Assembly (NCBI GenBank): GCA_944389985.1
Contig: CALXON010000215.1
Coordinates: 1 to 8,792, forward strand
Origin: an uncultured Spirochaetaceae bacterium
Lineage (GTDB): Bacteria > Spirochaetota > Spirochaetia > Sphaerochaetales > Sphaerochaetaceae
Length of the DNA: 8,792 bases
Reading direction: 5' to 3'
A program made the translations under genes and the position numbers. The notes below the pieces were generated by a model. The model saw nothing but the letters and a program-made list of their open reading frames with translations. It did no database searches and had not been told where the DNA came from. Within the stretch, counting starts at the first letter, position 1. The number at the start of each line of letters is the position of its first letter. Shown here piece after piece: positions 6,611-8,792 of the stretch.

Positions 6611-6639
6611 ATTTTACAGAATCTGGCAGACAGTGGAAA
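6611..6639 (-). promoter_or_regulatory. candidate gdhA operon promoter
   Basis: On the minus strand TTTCCA (6639-6634, 4 of 6) is spaced 17 bp from TAAAAT (6616-6611, 5 of 6). This predicts a start near 6604 and a leader of about 12 bases containing the GGAG site. It is the best sigma-70-like pair in the 143-bp divergent gap between gdhA and the thioesterase genes. I see no convincing operator dyad there. Confidence 0.45.
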
Positions 6640-6699
6640 GAGAATCAGGGGGCTGAGACAGGAATTTGTCAGATTTGTTCATTTCATTTCCTTTCTCTT

Positions 6700-6728
6700 T
6701 TGACAGATGGGCATGAAACTGTTATCTG
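6700..6728 (+). promoter_or_regulatory. candidate promoter of the thioesterase pair
   Basis: A perfect -35 TTGACA (6700-6705) is followed after 17 bp by TATCTG (6723-6728, only 3 of 6). The predicted start falls on or next to the ATG at 6735, leaving little or no leader. The strong -35 supports it and the weak -10 does not. Confidence 0.4.
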
Positions 6729-6734
6729 AGAGAC

Positions 6735-7148
6735 ATGAAAATTTTCAGAATAGAATCGCGTGTGTATTTCTCCGATACCGATGCCACTGGGCGTGCTTCC
6801 TGGAAGGGCATCTTCGACTGGGCGGAGCACGGAAGGACCGAGATGCTCAGAAGTGCCAATCCCGGACATCTTCAGTCCGAACTCGCATCAGGGGACGGGA
6901 TACTTACCGTGATCAAGGCCATAGACTGCAGGAAGGTGTCAGATGCGCATCTGGATGACAAGGTGATCGTGGAGACATGGATGGAGCGCATACAGCGTTT
7001 CTCATGCACTCTCGGTCAGAGGATAAGCACTGAGCGAGGCACTGTCGCCGAGTTCTCGGTCAAAGCTGCGTTCATTGACAGGGGTACAAAGCATCCCGTG
7101 ATGGTTCCCGATGATTTCAGGAAGGCACTGGAGGATGATGCGGTATGA
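6735..7148 (+). CDS. hotdog-fold thioesterase-like protein, altered active site
   Basis: A 137-aa single-domain protein of the 4HBT/YbgC acyl-CoA thioesterase type. VYFSDTDATGRASWKGIFDWAE (10-31) aligns with the family block DTDxxGxVYHxNYxxW: the catalytic-position Asp16 and Gly19 are kept. The V-Y-H/Y-x-N-Y that normally follows is replaced by A-S-W-K-G-I-F, so the usual His and Asn are absent. The segment after it (GRTEMLRS) keeps the helix pattern of the family. Hotdog proteins work as dimers or tetramers, and this gene overlaps by ATGA a second hotdog gene with the intact motif, so a mixed oligomer is plausible (inference). Only a weak GAGAG lies 2 bases before the ATG; an upstream ATG at 6714 is out of frame. 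The acyl substrate is unknown. Confidence 0.72.
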   Translation: MKIFRIESRVYFSDTDATGRASWKGIFDWAEHGRTEMLRSANPGHLQSELASGDGILTVIKAIDCRKVSDAHLDDKVIVETWMERIQRFSCTLGQRISTERGTVAEFSVKAAFIDRGTKHPVMVPDDFRKALEDDAV

Positions 7149-7510
7149 CTGAGTTCAGATACATGAGGAAGATCCGGCTGCATGACACTGACTGCGGCGG
7201 GATTGTATACCACGCGAACTACATAGTGTGGTCAGAGGAGGCTCTGGCAGATGTTGTATCCGGCCTTGCTCTTGAGAATGTCCTTCTTGATCCGGATGAG
7301 ATCAGGATAGAGTACATGAGACCCGGAACCGCAGGAAGGGATGCGGAGATACTGACAACTCTCGAGGAGACTTCCGGAAGCTGTGCGGTTATCAGACAGA
7401 TCATCAGGAGCGGAGAGGACACACTCGCGGAGATCAGTCTGAAGGCCGTATTGAGATCATATACAGAGCTGTCTCCTGTGGAATTCCCAGTCAAGTTAAC
7501 ACACTCTTAA
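7145..7510 (+). CDS. YbgC-type 4HBT acyl-CoA thioesterase
   Basis: A 121-aa hotdog-fold protein that should hydrolyse an acyl-CoA or acyl-ACP thioester in the cytosol. The canonical YbgC/4HBT signature is complete: HDTDCGGIVYHANYIVWSEE (13-32), with Asp16 as the catalytic acid and His23 and Asn25 in the expected places. The remainder (IRIEYMRPGTAGRDAEILTT; AEISLKAVLRS) follows the expected strand pattern. It is slightly shorter than typical YbgC proteins (about 130 aa). Its start overlaps the stop of the preceding hotdog gene by four bases (ATGA), so the two are co-translated. A short C-terminal tail ends KLTHS, and I see no terminator hairpin before the next gene. YbgC proteins are often linked to the Tol-Pal region, which is not present here; the substrate is unassigned. 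Confidence 0.83.
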   Translation: MTEFRYMRKIRLHDTDCGGIVYHANYIVWSEEALADVVSGLALENVLLDPDEIRIEYMRPGTAGRDAEILTTLEETSGSCAVIRQIIRSGEDTLAEISLKAVLRSYTELSPVEFPVKLTHS

Positions 7511-7595
7511 CAACACTGTTTCCGTTTTCTGTTACGATCATGATGAGTATTTGTCTGTTTAGGCGGCATGGGCTGTGTTAGACTTAACCAAAGTG

Positions 7596-7602
7596 AAGGA
7601 GG
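7596..7602 (+). promoter_or_regulatory. strong Shine-Dalgarno of the phosphofructokinase gene
   Basis: AAGGAGG with a 6-base spacer to the ATG at 7609 is the strongest ribosome binding site in the window, fitting a highly expressed glycolytic gene. The 98-bp gap upstream (7511-7608) shows no clear terminator and only weak promoter-like hexamers (for example TTGTCT at 7551). Confidence 0.85.
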
Positions 7603-7608
7603 AGAGAA

Positions 7609-8679
7609 ATGAAAATTGGAATTCTCACAAGCGGCGGGGACTGTCCCGGTCTGAATGCTGTCATACGCGGTTTCGCGAAATATGTCTTCAATGAGATCAA
7701 GGATGCGGAGCTGATAGGTATTTCCGACGGATACCTCGGTCTAATAAATAAAGATGTGAGGAAGATGCAGCCGTCCGATTTCTCAGGCATCCTCAATGTC
7801 GGAGGCACGATCCTCGGAACCTCCCGTCAGCCTTTCAAGAAGATGACTGATGAGGACAGGAACGGACAGAGCAAGCTCGATCTGATGAAGAAGAACTACA
7901 ACGCCCTCGGACTTGATCTTCTTGTCACACTCGGAGGTGCGGGCACGCACAAGACCGCAGCCCTTCTGTCCTCTGAGGGACTGAATGTCATCGGAATACC
8001 TAAGACGATCGACAACGATATCTATGGAACGGATGTCACTTTCGGCTTCCATACCGCTGTCGATATCGCGACTGAGTGCATAGACAGAATACATACGACC
8101 GCGGCGAGCCATGGACGTACGATGCTCATAGAGATCATGGGAAACAAGGTGGGCTGGCTCACGCTCTATTCAGGCATAGCCGGAGGTGCAGACATCATTC
8201 TCCTTCCGGAGATCCCGTATGATCCCGACGCTGTCGTGAAGACTGTTGAGAAGAGAATCGCCAACGGCAGGGCATTCAACATCATAGCCATCGCAGAAGG
8301 CGCGATGAGCGTGGCAGAGTCGAAGATGAAGAAGCAGGAGAGGCTTGAGTACAGGAACGGAGCCGCTACAGGAACTGAGAGGCTTGCCTCTTATATCGCG
8401 GACAAGGCGGGTGTCGAGACGAGAGTCGTCGTCCCGGGTCATCTCCAGAGAGGCGGTTCCCCGTCACCGTATGACAGACTGCTCTCAACAGAGATGGGTT
8501 CCTATGCGGGACGTCTTGCAAAAGATGGAAAGCATGGTGTCACAGTGGCACTCAGAGGCACTGAGATCACATACAATGCTCTTGCGGACATCGCCGGAAA
8601 GATGAAGTTCGTACCTACCGATCATCAGCTTCTGAGCGTCGCAAGGTCTATCGGTATCTCCTTCGGGGATGGCAGGTGA
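7609..8679 (+). CDS. pfkA: 6-phosphofructokinase (group with PKTIDND loop)
   Basis: A 356-aa cytosolic PFK converting fructose-6-phosphate to fructose-1,6-bisphosphate, the committing step of glycolysis. It opens with SGGDCPGLNAVIR (8-20). The catalytic loop is PKTIDND (131-137), with Asp135 equal to E. coli Asp127. MGNKVGWLT (177-185), AEG (229-231) and PGHLQRGGSPSPYDR (276-290) complete the sugar site. The phosphate-donor loop reads GGAG (109-112): the position that separates ATP enzymes (Gly104 in E. coli) from PPi enzymes (Asp) is Gly112, favouring ATP. Lys132 is the residue found in PPi and trypanosomatid-type enzymes, and the Mg-binding Asp103 is Ala111. Donor specificity is therefore uncertain. 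It has a strong ribosome binding site and is followed after 6 bases by a Ppx/GppA-like gene. Confidence 0.92.
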   Translation: MKIGILTSGGDCPGLNAVIRGFAKYVFNEIKDAELIGISDGYLGLINKDVRKMQPSDFSGILNVGGTILGTSRQPFKKMTDEDRNGQSKLDLMKKNYNALGLDLLVTLGGAGTHKTAALLSSEGLNVIGIPKTIDNDIYGTDVTFGFHTAVDIATECIDRIHTTAASHGRTMLIEIMGNKVGWLTLYSGIAGGADIILLPEIPYDPDAVVKTVEKRIANGRAFNIIAIAEGAMSVAESKMKKQERLEYRNGAATGTERLASYIADKAGVETRVVVPGHLQRGGSPSPYDRLLSTEMGSYAGRLAKDGKHGVTVALRGTEITYNALADIAGKMKFVPTDHQLLSVARSIGISFGDGR

Positions 8680-8685
8680 TAAAAG

Positions 8686-8792
8686 ATGAAGATAGCTGTA
8701 ATGGATTTCTCGAGCACGGCTCTTTCGCTCCTTGTGGCGGAAGCCTCCAGAGACAGTATTGAACCTGTGGTCGGACTCAGACGCACGGTCTC
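8686..8792 (+). CDS. Ppx/GppA-like phosphatase, 5' fragment cut by window end
   Basis: Only the first 35 codons are present. The start MKIAVMDFSSTALSLLVAEA matches the phosphate-1 loop of the actin/Hsp70-like ATPase fold as found in exopolyphosphatase/guanosine pentaphosphatase proteins (typical form hDxGSNSxxLLhhE), with Asp7 as the metal/phosphate residue. The usual GSN is FSST here. The Leu-Arg-Arg-Thr-Val that follows fits the next strand of that family. The ATG lies 6 bases after the phosphofructokinase stop, and AGGTGA across that stop can act as ribosome binding site, so the two genes are probably co-transcribed. Another member of the same fold superfamily cannot be excluded from so short a piece. 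Confidence 0.6.
   Translation, partial: MKIAVMDFSSTALSLLVAEASRDSIEPVVGLRRTV

Noticed and set aside
6657..6670. GACA-N6-TGTC dyad between gdhA and the thioesterase genes
   Set aside because: Only four base pairs per half-site and not overlapping either predicted promoter core; too weak to call an operator.

Overview
The window reads as a compact bacterial chromosome segment with tightly packed, often translationally coupled genes. It has no transposase, phage gene, CRISPR array, tRNA or rRNA that I can see. The gene set (hexameric glutamate dehydrogenase, sodium-coupled amino acid symporter, 6-phosphofructokinase with a PKTIDND catalytic loop, lipoprotein) fits a fermentative anaerobe. The phosphofructokinase and the DUF1846 protein remind me of Spirochaetota and Clostridia. 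I lean to a gut-type spirochaete, but this is a tentative inference from remembered family resemblance.

Layout. (1) 116-1165, +: class I mannose-6-phosphate isomerase, followed by a hairpin/T-tract terminator at 1201-1248. (2) 1249-1566: a convergent, AT-rich intergenic stretch full of inverted repeats. It contains what looks like a self-contained small transcription unit: an extended -10 promoter, a 14-bp palindrome over the start point, a 15-bp RNA hairpin and a terminal T6. (3) 1567-2246, -: a two-gene unit with an HPt-like protein overlapping by ATGA a chagasin-family (I42) protease-inhibitor lipoprotein. (4) 2317-6591, -: a three-gene operon gdhA > DUF1846 > NSS-family Na+/amino acid symporter. 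It has a candidate promoter upstream of gdhA and a clear intrinsic terminator after the symporter. (5) 6735-7510, +: two small hotdog-fold (4HBT) thioesterases overlapping by ATGA; the second has the canonical active site and the first has lost part of it. (6) 7609-8679, +: 6-phosphofructokinase with a strong ribosome binding site, followed 6 bases later by the start of a Ppx/GppA-like gene cut by the window edge.

How it fits together. The minus-strand operon suggests amino acid and nitrogen handling: a Na+-driven amino acid importer, reversible glutamate/2-oxoglutarate/ammonium conversion, and a protein of unknown function (DUF1846, with a GPGSGK loop) locked between them by coupling. The plus-strand right side is central carbon and phosphate metabolism. 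manA feeds mannose-6-phosphate and fructose-6-phosphate interconversion upstream of phosphofructokinase, though it is a separate transcription unit.

Most worth a second look are the dyad-dense island at 1257-1433 (candidate small RNA, undescribed as far as I can tell), the promoter nested in the terminator ahead of the HPt gene, the mismatched thioesterase pair, the GGAG nucleotide loop of the phosphofructokinase, and the coupling of DUF1846 to glutamate dehydrogenase.
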